A stretch of 64,000 nucleotides of DNA from Bordetella holmesii ATCC 51541 (GCA_000612485.1 CP007494.1:434001-498000), one strand, 5' to 3'. Positions 9,080 through 18,650 are shown, numbered from the stretch's first letter. Notes: generated by a model from the letters alone, not told the origin. A program made the numbers and translations.

Positions 9080-10995
9080 CGCTCGCCGTCCGACCCATTA
9101 CGGTGGTAACGATCGAGCCAGGCTTGCATCATCAGCACGCCCCATAGATGGCTGTCCCATTTGCGATGGCCGCTCAGATGCTCGCGCCATTTGCGCAGAA
9201 TCGGCTCAGGTTCAAACCAGCCTTCCTGGCGCAGGCGTACAGGGTCGAGCAGGGATTCGGCCCAATCGCGCAAGGGCCCGCGCAGCCAGGCGGCCAACGG
9301 CACGGCAAAGCCGCGTTTGGGCCGCTCGACCAGACTTTGTGGCACATGGCGGTGCAACACCTGCCGCAGCAGCCACTTCCCCGTGCCGCCGCGCACCTTG
9401 TAATCGAATGGCAGGCTCCAGGCAAACTCGTAGACACGATGGTCGATAAGCGGCACCCGGGTCTCCAGGCTCACGGCCATGGCAGCGCGGTCCACCTTGA
9501 CCAGGATGTCGTCGGGCAGATACGTGATGGTATCCAGCTTCATCATGGCCTCGTACAAGGGGCCGGCCAACGGCGCCTCGAACGGCGACGCCGGCTCGGT
9601 GGCACCTTTGACCACTCGCGCAGGATCGGACCAATACGAAACGAACAGGCGATAGAACTCGCCTTCAGAGTCGGCGCGCAGCAGATCGCCCATCTTGCCA
9701 ACTTTGCCGCGCCATGCGCCCCCTCCCGGCAGGCCGGCCGACGCGCGCATCAAGCCCCCTACCATATGGCGCAAGGGCGCCGGCATGCGCGCGCATTTTT
9801 CCCACCAGTTGGCCACGCGCGGATAACGCGAATAGCCGCCAAAGAGCTCGTCGCCGCCGTCGCCCGAGAGCGCCACAGTGACGTGCTGGCGCGCCATGCG
9901 CGTGACCAGTGCCGTGGGGATCTGCGAGGAGTCGGCAAAGGGCTCGTCATAGATGTCGGCCAGGCCTGGCACCACATCGAGCGCGTCCTGGGCACTGACA
10001 TAAAGCTCGGAATGATCAGTGCCCAGATGGGTGGCCACGGCTTTGGCGTAGGGAGCCTCGTCGTATTCTTTTTCGTGAAAGCCAATGGCAAATGTGCGCA
10101 CGGGCACGTTGCTCTGGCTCTGCATGAGCGCGGCAATCGTCGACGAATCGATGCCTCCCGACAAGAATGCACCCAGGCTCACGTCCGAGAGCATCTGGCC
10201 GCGCACGGCCTGCATGAGCACATCCTGCAACGCGTCGGTGGCTTCGTTATCGTTGGCGAACAGGCGCGGCAGACGCTGTCCGGCATCGGCCACCGCCATG
10301 GCGGACCAATAAGTCTGCGGGGCGGGCATCTCGCGCCTGCCCATCTGCGCCTCGGTGATTTCAACCAGGCTGGCCGCGGGCAACTTGCGGATGCCTTCGT
10401 AGATGGACTGGGGCGCCGGCACATAGTTGTGCCGCATGAACGAGGCCAGCGCATTGCGGTCTATCTGGCGTCCAAAGCCCGGCACCGGCGACAGGCCCTT
10501 GAGCTGAGAGGAAAACACCAGGGTCGCGCCGACGTAGCCGTAATAGAGGGGTTTTTCCCCCATGCGATCTCGCGCGAGGGTCAGCGTGCGCGTCTCGCGG
10601 TCCCACAGTGCTATCGCCCACATGCCCACGGCGGCGCGCAACATATCCTGTACGCCAAACGTGGCCGCGTACGCCAGAATCGTTTCGGTATCGGAGTGCC
10701 CGCGCCAGGCGGGCGCATGGCCGGCTCGCTCCAGCTCTGCGCGCATCTCCATGTGGTTGTAGACCTCGCCATTGAAGGTGAGGACATACCGCCCGCAGGC
10801 CGAGACCATGGGCTGGTGGCCCGCCTCGGTCAGGTCCTGGATGACCAGGCGCACATGGCCGAACGCCACGCCCGCCTGGGGATCTCCCCAGAAACCCTTG
10901 CTGTCAGGGCCACGCTCGCGGATGCGATGGCAGCTTTCCGCCAGGATCTGCGCCTTGCCTTCAAGAGGTCCCCAAAGACCGACGATTCCGCACAT
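9076..10995 (-). CDS. glutamine-dependent asparagine-synthase-type amidotransferase
   Basis: 639 aa, starting MCGIVGLWG with the catalytic Cys2 of an Ntn-hydrolase glutaminase (also TFNGEVYNH and SDTETIL), followed by an ATP-pyrophosphatase synthase domain with LSGGIDSSTIAAL (about residue 270) and SGDGGDELFGGY. Stand-alone AsnB makes asparagine, but members sitting inside O-antigen operons (WbpS in Pseudomonas) are thought to amidate a uronic acid on the glycan. Here it lies between glycosyltransferase genes and with UDP-HexNAc dehydrogenase and epimerase genes, so a role in converting a HexNAc uronic acid to its uronamide is the likelier reading. It is intact and coupled by an ATGA overlap to the next transferase gene. 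Confidence 0.88.
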   Translation of the reverse strand: MCGIVGLWGPLEGKAQILAESCHRIRERGPDSKGFWGDPQAGVAFGHVRLVIQDLTEAGHQPMVSACGRYVLTFNGEVYNHMEMRAELERAGHAPAWRGHSDTETILAYAATFGVQDMLRAAVGMWAIALWDRETRTLTLARDRMGEKPLYYGYVGATLVFSSQLKGLSPVPGFGRQIDRNALASFMRHNYVPAPQSIYEGIRKLPAASLVEITEAQMGRREMPAPQTYWSAMAVADAGQRLPRLFANDNEATDALQDVLMQAVRGQMLSDVSLGAFLSGGIDSSTIAALMQSQSNVPVRTFAIGFHEKEYDEAPYAKAVATHLGTDHSELYVSAQDALDVVPGLADIYDEPFADSSQIPTALVTRMARQHVTVALSGDGGDELFGGYSRYPRVANWWEKCARMPAPLRHMVGGLMRASAGLPGGGAWRGKVGKMGDLLRADSEGEFYRLFVSYWSDPARVVKGATEPASPFEAPLAGPLYEAMMKLDTITYLPDDILVKVDRAAMAVSLETRVPLIDHRVYEFAWSLPFDYKVRGGTGKWLLRQVLHRHVPQSLVERPKRGFAVPLAAWLRGPLRDWAESLLDPVRLRQEGWFEPEPILRKWREHLSGHRKWDSHLWGVLMMQAWLDRYHRNGSDGER

Positions 10996-11009
10996 GTTTT
11001 CTCTGTTCT

Positions 11010-12133
11010 CTAGGTCGAAGAACGCCCGAGGGCGTCGTCAAAAAGTTTTTGCCACAGGCTCAGTACGTGGCGCGCCGAGAAACGCTCGCGAACGGAAACG
11101 GCTTCGGCGCCAAGACGGGCGCGCAAAGGAGGATCGCTCATTACGGCAGCCAGCGCTTGGGCCAACGCCGCCGCCTGGCCGGCGGGCCGCACGAGCACCC
11201 CATCGACGCCTTCGCGAATGATTTCCCGGGGCCAGTATCGCAATCAAAGCTCACCGGCGCCAGCCCGCTGGCCATGGCCTCGAGCAGGGTGTTCGACAGG
11301 CCCTCGAATCGCGAGCTCAACACATAGAGGTCGGCGGCCTCATACCAGTCAGCGACGTTGCCGCCACGCCCGGGCATGTGGACCCGCCCGTCCAGGCCAG
11401 CGGCCTGGACCTGCTGGGTCAAGCTGGCGCGCTCATCGCCCTCGCCCAGAATAAGCAGATCCCAGTCGGTGAAGCGGCCGGCAAGACTGGCGAAGGCCTC
11501 GACCAGCACATCGAATCCCTTATCCGGATGCAACCGGCCGACGGCCAACAGATAATGCCGGCCAGGGGCTGCGGGAGGTGCCAGGCGAGGCTCGCTGCGC
11601 GGCAGCGGCCAGTGCACCGGGTTGGGAATGACCGCCAACCGGGAGCCCGGCACGTGGCGATCGATCCACTGGGCCGTTCCGCCCGTCAGCGCCACCACGC
11701 GCGCCGCCCGCGGGTAGGTCAGCCGGCGCAAGCGCTGCCACATTCCCGAGAGCTGCTGAGACGGCGGATGGGTGTGCTCGGTGGCGATGACCTTGACCGG
11801 CAGCCCCCAAGCGGCCAGCACAGCCAGAATGGAAGACGTCGTCATCATGCCCAGCACGATGTCGGGCTTGAACTCGCGGATGACGGCGCGTAGCGCGCGC
11901 ACACGGCGCAGATTGTCCAGAATGCCGCGCAGCCCGTCGCCGCCTTGCCCGTCGGTGCCCAGCACACGGCGGTGCACGCCAGCCGGCACCGGATAGGCAT
12001 CGCCTTCGGCCTGCGTCAGTATCATCACCTCGCGCCCGGCAGCAGCCCAATGTCCGGCCAGGTCTACCGCCACGCGCTCGGCGCCGCCGCCGTGCAGAGA
12101 GTGGATGAAGATCAGCGTACGGGGGCCGGGCAT
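11010..12133 (-). CDS. glycosyltransferase family 4 (one frameshift)
   Basis: The main segment starts at 12133 (LIFIHSLHGGGAERVAVDLAG) and runs through AVGRLHPDKGFDVLVEAF and SSRFEGLSNTLLEAMASGLAPVSFDCDTGP. It then loses frame at the G4 run at 11228-11231 (C4 on the coding strand). One more base restores REIIREGVDGVLVRPAGQ and the end of the domain at 11010, giving about 374 aa. This is a GT4 enzyme of the same branch as the transferase at 7979-9079. The start codon abuts the stop of the flippase gene (TAG at 12134-12136). The C-terminal residues restored include conserved parts of the GT4 domain, so the gene is probably functional once corrected. Confidence 0.85.
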
Positions 12134-13488
12134 CTAGGCGCTCTCCTCGGGGTCTTCGGCCGGCCGCATGGCCGCGACCGTATAACAGACAAAGGACAGA
12201 AAATACATCAGGCTGGTTGCCAGCATGATGCCCTCGGTCCCCATGCGCGGCGCGAGCACCGCATTGAGCACTGCCTTGAGCAGGAAGTTGGCCACCGCGA
12301 TCAACGACATGATCCGATAGCGGTTCTGGCTGGCCAACAACTGCACGAGAATCAGCACGCCAAAATAAAATGGCAGTTGCAGCAGGCCCCAGCGCAGCAC
12401 GCTGGCCACAGCCTCCGTATTCTGAGCGGTGAATGCCCCCCGCTCGAACAGCACAGCGACCCCCCAGGGCGCCAGCGTCCAGCCGACAGCCACCGCGGCG
12501 ATACCCGCGCCCACCATCATCCAAGACCATTTCAGCGCCATACTGCGCGCGCGCTGCACATCGCCGCGATGCTGCACGTCGGCCAGTACGGGTAAAGCCG
12601 CACGGCCCACCGAGACCGCGCCGATGCCCAGCACCAGCGACAAGAGTCGGCTGGCGTAGCCCAGCGTGGCGTTGGCATTGCCGCCCAGATTGGCAGCGGC
12701 GTATTGATCCAGTGGATTGACGAAGCTCATGGCCACCTGGCCGATGAGCATCACGCCGGCCGCGCTCATGAGTTCAGGCCAGTGCGGCGACTGCAGGCTC
12801 AGCCGCGGCGCCCCCAGAAACCCTGGTCGGCACGCGCGGCCAGCCAGGCCAACCACACCGCCTGGATCACATAGCCGACCAGCGTACCCCACAGCAAAGG
12901 CCCGATCTGATCGCCGCCGGCGCCAGCCAGCATGACCCAGCCCAGGGTAGTGACGGCCGGGACGCTGTCGAGCAAGGTGTTGACATGGCGCTCGTGCGAA
13001 CGCAGGCGCGCCGCGCTGATGCCGGCAATAAGCAAAATGGCGCTGACGGGTACAAACGCCCACAGCAACGCGTGCGTCATTGCAGAAACGGCGGCGGGCA
13101 GCCCCGGCCCCAGCCAGGCAAGCACGTACGGCCAGGCCGCCCAGGTCAATCCGGCCAGCGCCAGCCCGGCCAGCAAGGTCCAGCCCTGCAGCTCACTGAC
13201 AAAGACATTACGCTCGTCGCCGCCTTCGCGCCGCAGGCGCACCAGTACGGGGATCAGCACCACGGACAGCACGCCCACGATGGTGACTGGCAGCCACGTC
13301 GCCATCGTCATCGTGAACTGGTAGGCGTCCACGGCGTCGCTGATGCCGTAACGATAAGCCACCGCCATCTCCTTGATGGCGCCGGCAGCCTTGCCAAGGA
13401 TAAGAAAGACGGCTACCCGGAACGCGCCTCTGAAGATGCGCTGCTGGTCCGGGTGGATGTTGCCGAGTTTGCTCAGTAGGGCTTTCAA
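12134..13488 (-). CDS. MurJ/MviN-type lipid-linked glycan flippase (one frameshift)
   Basis: A polytopic membrane protein of the MOP superfamily, about 450 aa after correction. The first part holds the N-terminal helices (KAAGAIKEMAVAYRYG, DAYQFTMTMATWLP, VLIPVLVRLR) and ends prematurely at QGFWGRRG. One extra C in the C5 run at 12811-12815 continues into the second half (FVNPLDQYAAANLG, ALPVLADVQHRGD, LFERGAFT). LFERGAFT is a MviN hallmark. Within a glycan operon it is the candidate Wzx-like translocase for the undecaprenyl-linked unit rather than the housekeeping lipid II flippase. No good ATG precedes the first helix; I use the TTG at 13488, two bases after the epimerase stop, as a tentative start. 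Confidence 0.82.
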
Positions 13489-13489
13489 A

Positions 13490-14515
13490 TCAACGCAGAA
13501 ATTGCGTGTACCAGGGCATGGCCGCATCCAGGCCACGCAGGATATCGAAGGCGGGCTGATAACCCAGCAGTTCGCCTGCCTTGGAGATATCCGCTTGGGA
13601 GTGCCGCACGTCGCCGGCACGGAATTCCGCATGGTCGGCCGACTTTCCGTAACGCACACCCTGCCGGCCCAGCGACTCCTTCAGGAAGTCGAAGAGCTGA
13701 TTCAGGGTGGTTCGTCCGCCAAAGGCCACGTTATAGACCTGATTGCGGCCCTGCGCGGGCGCCATCGCGGCCAGAATGTTGGCCTGCACCGCATTGTCGA
13801 CATAGCAGAAGTCGCGGCTGGTCTGGCCGTCACCGTTGATCACGACGGTCTGGCCCTGGATCATCGCCGCCGTCCACTTGGGAATCACGGCGGCATAAGC
13901 GCCATTGGGATCCTGGCGGCGACCGAAAACGTTGAAGTAGCGCAGACCCACGGTCTCGAACCCATACGAACGGGCGAACACATCGGCGTAGAGTTCGTTG
14001 ACGAACTTGGTCACGGCATAAGGCGACAAGGGCCGACCGATGTTCGGTTCCATCTTAGGCAACGCCGGATGGTCGCCATAGGTGGAACTGGACGCGGCAT
14101 ACACAAACGCGCCCACTCCCGCATCGCGCGCGGCCACGAGCATGTTCAGGAAGCCGTCGATATTGACAGCGTTACTGGTGATCGGATCCTTCAGCGACCG
14201 GGGCACCGAGCCCAGCGCCGCCTGGTGCAGCACGTTGTCCACACCTTCGACAGCACGGCGGCAGGTGTCCAGGTCGCGGATATCGCCTTCGATGAAGGTC
14301 AAGCGCGCCCATTGCTGCGGCGTCACCAGGCCTCGCACCTCGTCGAGGTTGCGCTGGTGGCCGGTTGCAAAGTTGTCCAAACCCACCACAGTCTGGTCCA
14401 GTTTCAGCAAGGCTTCCAACAGGTTGGAGCCGATGAATCCGGCGCAACCGGTCACCAGCCACTTGCGTGGCTGGGCTTGCAATTCGGCACGGACGACTTC
14501 GTAGCGGTTGGTCAT
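13490..14515 (-). CDS. wbpP: UDP-N-acetylglucosamine 4-epimerase, WbpP/TviC family
   Basis: 341-aa extended SDR enzyme. NAD-binding [15 protein letters not shown] at about residues 24-38, catalytic region AASSSTYGD and the Y-x3-K motif in [12 protein letters not shown], then [23 protein letters not shown], spelled as in the WbpP/TviC group acting on N-acetylated UDP-hexosamines. It interconverts UDP-GlcNAc and UDP-GalNAc or the corresponding uronic acids. It lies 26 bp after the UDP-HexNAc dehydrogenase gene, the same pairing that makes UDP-GalNAcA in Vi capsule and Pseudomonas O6 synthesis. Intact, start ATG at 14515 preceded by GGAGGAA. Confidence 0.93.
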   Translation of the reverse strand: MTNRYEVVRAELQAQPRKWLVTGCAGFIGSNLLEALLKLDQTVVGLDNFATGHQRNLDEVRGLVTPQQWARLTFIEGDIRDLDTCRRAVEGVDNVLHQAALGSVPRSLKDPITSNAVNIDGFLNMLVAARDAGVGAFVYAASSSTYGDHPALPKMEPNIGRPLSPYAVTKFVNELYADVFARSYGFETVGLRYFNVFGRRQDPNGAYAAVIPKWTAAMIQGQTVVINGDGQTSRDFCYVDNAVQANILAAMAPAQGRNQVYNVAFGGRTTLNQLFDFLKESLGRQGVRYGKSADHAEFRAGDVRHSQADISKAGELLGYQPAFDILRGLDAAMPWYTQFLR

Positions 14516-14541
14516 TATGGCGGTTCCTCCAGCGATAAAAC

Positions 14542-15816
14542 TTACAGACGCAGATCCGACTCTTCGGCCGACAGCACGTATTTCAGGTCATAGAGCACAT
14601 GCTCGGGCTTGCCCAGCCTGCGGATGGCCTCGGCGCCCATGTCCACGAACTGCTGGTGCGACACCGCCAGGATGATGGCGTCATAGCTGCCTTCGGCCGG
14701 CTGGGCCACCGGCGTGATGCCGTACTCATGCCGCGCCTCGTCGGCGTCGACCCACGGATCGTAGACATCCACGTCCACGCTGTACTCGCCCAGTTCCTTG
14801 ACGATGTCGACCACGCGGGTATTGCGCAGATCCGGGCAGTTTTCCTTGAAGGTCAGGCCCATCACCAGCACGCGCGCGCCCTGCACGTGCAAGCGCTTTT
14901 TCGTCATGCACTTGACCAGCTGCGACACCACGTAGCCGCCCATCGAGTCGTTCAGGCGCCGGCCGGCCAGAATGATTTCCGGGTGGTAGCCGATGGATTG
15001 CGCCTTGTGCGTCAGGTAGTAGGGATCCACGCCAATGCAATGCCCCCCCACCAGGCCCGGGCGAAACGGCAGGAAGTTCCACTTCGTGCCCGCCGCCTGC
15101 AGCACGGCCTCGGTGTCGATGCCCATCTTGTTGAAGATCAGCGCCAGCTCATTGATCAGCGCAATGTTGACGTCGCGCTGCGTGTTCTCGATGACCTTGG
15201 CGGCTTCGGCCACCCGGATGCTCGAGGCCTTGTGCGTGCCGGCGACGATAATTTCCTTGTAGAGCTGGTCGACCAGCTCGGCCACTTCGTCCGTCGAGCC
15301 GGAAGTCACCTTCTTGATCGTCGAGACACGATGCGCCTTGTCGCCCGGGTTGATGCGCTCGGGGCTGTAGCCGGCAAAGAAATCCTCATTGAATTTCAAG
15401 CCCGAGACGCGCTCGAGCACCGGCACGCAGTCTTCCTCGGTCGCGCCAGGGTAGACGGTGGATTCGTAAATCACAATGTCGCCGCGCTTGAGCACCGCAC
15501 CGATGGTTTCGCTTGCCTTGACCAGCGGCGTCAGGTCCGGCTGTTTGTACTCATCGATGGGCGTGGGCACGGTCACGATGAAGACATTGGCCTGGCCCAG
15601 CTCGGCGCGGTCGGTCGTATAGCTCAGGTGCTTGGCTTCGGCCAGCTCCTTGTCATCCACTTCCAGCGTGTGGTCATGGCCGCGGCGCAACTCGTCGATG
15701 CGGCGCGCGTTGATGTCAAACCCGACGACGGAGCGCTTCTTGCCGAACTCCACCGCCAGCGGCAGACCGACATAGCCCAGGCCCACGATGGCCAGTTTCA
15801 CATCTTGAATACGCAA
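14542..15816 (-). CDS. tviB: UDP-N-acetyl-hexosamine 6-dehydrogenase, TviB/WbpO family
   Basis: 424 aa, complete. Rossmann motif [19 protein letters not shown] at the N-terminus, [16 protein letters not shown], substrate region [13 protein letters not shown], and the catalytic cysteine in [17 protein letters not shown] (about residue 265). The INPGDKxHR and KIPKVTSG-type motifs place it in the NAD-dependent UDP-GlcNAc/UDP-GalNAc dehydrogenase group (TviB, WbpO, WbpA) rather than UDP-glucose dehydrogenase. Two NAD-dependent oxidation steps turn the 6-OH into a carboxylate, giving a UDP-HexNAc uronic acid. Directly followed by the 4-epimerase gene; together they should supply UDP-GalNAcA to the operon's transferases. 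Confidence 0.94.
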   Translation of the reverse strand: MRIQDVKLAIVGLGYVGLPLAVEFGKKRSVVGFDINARRIDELRRGHDHTLEVDDKELAEAKHLSYTTDRAELGQANVFIVTVPTPIDEYKQPDLTPLVKASETIGAVLKRGDIVIYESTVYPGATEEDCVPVLERVSGLKFNEDFFAGYSPERINPGDKAHRVSTIKKVTSGSTDEVAELVDQLYKEIIVAGTHKASSIRVAEAAKVIENTQRDVNIALINELALIFNKMGIDTEAVLQAAGTKWNFLPFRPGLVGGHCIGVDPYYLTHKAQSIGYHPEIILAGRRLNDSMGGYVVSQLVKCMTKKRLHVQGARVLVMGLTFKENCPDLRNTRVVDIVKELGEYSVDVDVYDPWVDADEARHEYGITPVAQPAEGSYDAIILAVSHQQFVDMGAEAIRRLGKPEHVLYDLKYVLSAEESDLRL

Positions 15817-15915
15817 GATAAATCTCCCAGTTACCGTACAACGGCTACGGCATCGATAAAAGTTTCAGGAAGTCGTTTGGACGTGCCCGCCGCGGTTGCG
15901 GCGGGCGCAAGATTT

Positions 15916-17019
15916 TCAGTCGGTGCGCAACACCGAGGGCAGCAACAGCCAGCCCGGGCGGCGCCAGGACACCAGGCGCATATAGAACCAGGTATAGACC
16001 AGGGCGAAAACGACCAGGCTGGCGCACAACGCCCATGCGTTGTCCCACCAAATGGTGGCGGGCACCAGGCCGATCAGCGCCAGCACCCACATATAGGGCG
16101 AGGCCAGGGCATTGCACAACGCGGGCACGGCATGCCAGCTGCGGCGACTGAAGGTCACACGCACCAGGCGGCGGAACACCAGCTGATGCAGGTGCAAGGC
16201 GTCCGGTTGATCCACGGGCACGCCGCGCTTGAAGCGGCGCCGCCAGATGGAAAAGCCGGTTTCGAACACCGGGTAAAACAACACGGCCAGCGCATAAAAA
16301 GGCGAAACCGACGGATTGCGCACCACCAGCAGCACCGCCAGTTCAGCCAGCATGAAGCCGAGAAAGTACGCGCCGCCGTCGCCCAGAAAGACCCGCCCGA
16401 AGGGGAAGTTCCACACTAAAAACCCCAGCGTGGCCGAGGCCAGCGCCGCCGAAATCATGAAGATGGGCATATCGCCGACCTGCAGCGCGACCAGACTGAT
16501 GGACACCGCCATCAACGTGGCGATCATCCCGGCCAGCCCATTCATGCCGTCGACGATATTGAGCGCGTGCGTGCAGCCGCCAACAGCGAACACGGTAAAG
16601 AGCAGCGACACAGGCCAGAACGAGAGCACCCAGTCCACCGGAGCGATGCCCACGCGCGAGACGCCGCCGAGCAGCCACCACGCGATGGCCGCCGAGGCAA
16701 ACGCCGCAAACAGGCGCTTGCTCGCGCCGATGTCCTTGGTGATGTCTTCCAGCAGGCCGGCCACGAACACAGGCATCGCCGCCACAAACAGCGCAGGCCA
16801 CAGCCAGGTCAAGGTCATATTGCTGGGGCCAAGCACCAGCAAGCCCGCCAGCGTGCCGGCCAGCACGGCCAGACCGCCTACGCGGGGTGTGGCGCGCGTA
16901 TGGGATGCCTGGGGTTTATTGAGGTCGCTGTCGCCAGTGAAGGCGCCATGCCAACGCTCCGACGCGACGATGAGTCCCCCCACCATGAACGCGACCACGC
17001 AGATATACAGCCAGGTCAC
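15916..17019 (-). CDS. undecaprenyl-phosphate sugar-1-phosphate transferase, WecA/WbpL family
   Basis: 367 aa with about ten hydrophobic segments, a polyprenyl-phosphate HexNAc-1-phosphate transferase of the MraY/WecA superfamily. Signatures: LNKPQASHTRATPRVGG near the N-terminus, the metal-binding GLLEDITKDIG and NIVDGMNGLAG, FPFGRVFLGDGGAYFLGF and the C-terminal cytosolic HLHQLVFRR loop. It would start the glycan by moving a HexNAc-1-phosphate on to undecaprenyl phosphate at the inner membrane. It is the first gene of the nine-gene minus-strand operon, downstream of a 292-bp non-coding stretch that must hold the operon promoter. WbpL-like enzymes use UDP-GlcNAc or UDP-(4-amino/keto) sugars; which one applies here is not visible. 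Confidence 0.9.
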   Translation of the reverse strand: MTWLYICVVAFMVGGLIVASERWHGAFTGDSDLNKPQASHTRATPRVGGLAVLAGTLAGLLVLGPSNMTLTWLWPALFVAAMPVFVAGLLEDITKDIGASKRLFAAFASAAIAWWLLGGVSRVGIAPVDWVLSFWPVSLLFTVFAVGGCTHALNIVDGMNGLAGMIATLMAVSISLVALQVGDMPIFMISAALASATLGFLVWNFPFGRVFLGDGGAYFLGFMLAELAVLLVVRNPSVSPFYALAVLFYPVFETGFSIWRRRFKRGVPVDQPDALHLHQLVFRRLVRVTFSRRSWHAVPALCNALASPYMWVLALIGLVPATIWWDNAWALCASLVVFALVYTWFYMRLVSWRRPGWLLLPSVLRTD

Positions 17020-17311
17020 ATGATCACCTTTGGTTGGTCTATCGAAACAGGTCCGCCATTATGTGCGGCAGGTGTAACGCCCATATATGGGAGAGATATT
17101 CAAGTGCAAGTCGCAAGTACAGAAAGTAACGCCTGGGTCACAGGGCACCACCCTATCGGCCGAAGATATGTCCGATACAAAACGATTGTAGAGCTTTCCT
17201 GAGGGGTGCGCCGAGAAATTCCAGGGAAAACACCTAGATGATTGTCCCATTTTTTAACAAACCCGCGGCGCGAAGGTTACATGCGCTGCCGCCGATTTCG
17301 GACAAAAAAAA
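17020..17311. promoter_or_regulatory. leader/promoter region of the glycan operon
   Basis: A 292-bp non-coding stretch, more AT-rich than its surroundings, between the first glycan gene and the insertion element. No coding sequence is credible in it. It contains a perfect 12-bp palindrome CCCATATATGGG at 17080-17091 and several weak sigma-70-like hexamers on the minus strand, such as TACAAT near 17185-17195, but no promoter with a good -35/-10 pair that I would commit to. It must hold the operon promoter unless transcription enters from within the insertion element. No JUMPStart/ops element was recognised. Confidence 0.5.
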
Positions 17312-17335
17312 GGTTCATCGCGGAATAGCGTGGAG
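17312..17335 (+). repeat. left terminal inverted repeat of the IS1001-like element
   Basis: 24 bp beginning GGTTCATCGCGG. It differs from the right end (read inward) at positions 10, 17, 20 and 24. Confidence 0.88.
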
Positions 17336-17393
17336 CCGTGCTTGATTGCCGTTACGCTTGATCCTTGATTTTTCAAGGATCAAGGCCGGGATC

Positions 17394-18614
17394 ATGCTGG
17401 ACCGCAAGACGATCGAGAGGTTGGGTGGGTGGGAAGGTTATCGGGTGGAGCGGGTCGTGTGGCCTGAAGGTGAGAGCCGGACGGTCACGATTTACCTGAA
17501 GCCTTCAGCGCGAACGATGCACTGCGAGCACTGCGGCAACCGATGTCGGCAGGTGCATGAGACGACCACGCGCCGGGTGCGGGATCTGCCGCTAATGGCG
17601 CTGCGAGTGACGCTGGTAGTGCCGCGTCGGCGGGTCTGGTGCGAGCAGTGCGGTGGACCGCATCTGGAGAGGCTGAGCTGGCTGGGCCGTTACCAGCGAG
17701 TGACCGACCGGCTGGCCGAGGCGGTCAGCCAGTTGCTTGAGTCCAGCAACATTCTGGCCGTGGCGCGCTTCTTCCAACTGGGTTGGCACACGGTCAAGGC
17801 GCTGGACAAGGCCCTGCTGCGACGGGCGATCCAAGAGCCGGACTGGAGCCAGATCCACTACCTAGCGATGGACGAGTTCGCTCTACACAAGGGCCATCGT
17901 TATGCCACGGTCGTTGTCGATCCGATCCGCCGTCAGGTGCTATGGATCGGTGATGGCCGCTCGCGCGAGACGGCCAGAGCCTTCTTCGAACAACTGCCAA
18001 CTGGGGTTGCCCAGCAGATCCGGGCCGTAGCGATCGACATGACGACGGCCTATGAGCTGGAGATCCAGGCCAACTGCCCCAACGCCGAGATCGTCTACGA
18101 CCTGTTCCACGTCGTGGCCAAGTACGGCCGTGAAGTGATAGACCGGGTGCGTGTAGACCAAGCGAACCAGTTGCGGCACGACAAGCCGGCCCGCCGGGTG
18201 ATCAAGTCCAGTCGCTGGCTACTGCTGCGCAATCGCAAAAACCTCGATCCGTGCCAATCGGTAAAGTTGGACGAGTTGCTCCAGGCCAACCAGCCCTTGC
18301 TCACCGCTTATCTGATGCGCGATGAGCTCAAACAGCTGTGGTTCTACCAACACCCCGGCTACGCCCGCCAGGCATGGGATCACTGGCTGCAACAGGCTCA
18401 GGGCAGCGGCATCGCCGCCTTGGCTCACTTCGCGCTCAAGCTAAAAGCCTATCTGCACGGGATTCTGTCTCGCTGTCGCCACCGGCTCAACACCAGCATC
18501 GTCGAGGGCATCAACAACACCATCAAAGTCATCAAGCGCCGCGCCTACGGCTACCGCGATCAGGAGTACTTCTTCCTCAAGATCCGGTCTGCATTCCCCG
18601 GTATTCCTCGATGA
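17394..18614 (+). CDS. tnpA: ISL3-family transposase (IS1001-like)
   Basis: 406 aa from the ATG at 17394 (MLDRKTIERLGG). N-terminal zinc-finger-like cysteines CEHCGNRC and CEQCGG (about residues 43-90), a helix-turn-helix region (VARFFQLGWHTVKALDKALL), then the DDE catalytic domain: first Asp in IHYLAMDEFALHKGHRYATVV, second in VRAVAIDMT-like AVAIDMTTAYELEIQANCPNA, the DLFHVV segment, and the glutamate in NTSIVEGINNTIKVIKRRAYGYRD near the C-terminus. All catalytic positions are present. The TGA stop (18612-18614) lies inside the right inverted repeat, as in compact ISL3 elements. An upstream in-frame ATG at 17346 would add 16 residues but gives a length unlike the family member. Confidence 0.93.
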   Translation: MLDRKTIERLGGWEGYRVERVVWPEGESRTVTIYLKPSARTMHCEHCGNRCRQVHETTTRRVRDLPLMALRVTLVVPRRRVWCEQCGGPHLERLSWLGRYQRVTDRLAEAVSQLLESSNILAVARFFQLGWHTVKALDKALLRRAIQEPDWSQIHYLAMDEFALHKGHRYATVVVDPIRRQVLWIGDGRSRETARAFFEQLPTGVAQQIRAVAIDMTTAYELEIQANCPNAEIVYDLFHVVAKYGREVIDRVRVDQANQLRHDKPARRVIKSSRWLLLRNRKNLDPCQSVKLDELLQANQPLLTAYLMRDELKQLWFYQHPGYARQAWDHWLQQAQGSGIAALAHFALKLKAYLHGILSRCRHRLNTSIVEGINNTIKVIKRRAYGYRDQEYFFLKIRSAFPGIPR

Positions 18615-18617
18615 ACC
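18594..18617 (-). repeat. right terminal inverted repeat of the IS1001-like element
   Basis: 24 bp; read inward from 18617 it begins GGTTCATCGAGG and includes the transposase stop codon. Confidence 0.88.
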
Positions 18618-18650
18618 AAAAAAAAGCCCGAGATCTAACGATCTCGGGCT
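18618..18650 (-). terminator. intrinsic terminator of the small RNA, with IS inserted at its T-tract
   Basis: Perfect 11-bp stem AGCCCGAGATC/GATCTCGGGCT (18625-18635 with 18640-18650) around a 4-base loop, followed on the minus strand by eight T (18618-18625, overlapping the stem base). The T-tract is also the target-site duplication of the insertion element. Confidence 0.9.

Larger units (their letters stand above)
17312..18617 (+). mobile_element. IS1001-like insertion sequence (ISL3 family), complete
   Basis: Bounded by terminal inverted repeats that match at 20 of 24 positions, both beginning GGTTCATCG. It is flanked on both sides by the same 8-bp tract, AAAAAAAA (17304-17311 and 18618-18625), the 8-bp target duplication usual for ISL3 elements. 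The element is 1,306 bp and carries one 406-aa transposase, the size I recall for IS1001 of Bordetella parapertussis/bronchiseptica. Both ends and the reading frame are intact, so it may still be mobile. The insertion point is the T-tract of an intrinsic terminator of a small RNA gene to its right; because the tract is duplicated, that terminator keeps its U-run. Confidence 0.93.

Noticed and set aside
9148..11013. 621-codon open frame antisense to the amidotransferase gene
   Set aside because: High GC content produces long open frames opposite real genes. The translation is rich in His, Gln, Arg and Gly with no domain, while the other strand gives a full AsnB-type protein.
14599..16419. 606-codon open frame on the plus strand over tviB and the initiating transferase
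   Set aside because: Shadow of two well-supported genes; its translation has the low-complexity look of reversed GC-rich coding sequence.
17346..17393. Earlier transposase start at 17346
   Set aside because: It would add 16 residues that read through a self-complementary stretch close to the IS end; the start at 17394 gives the 406-aa length of the known family member.
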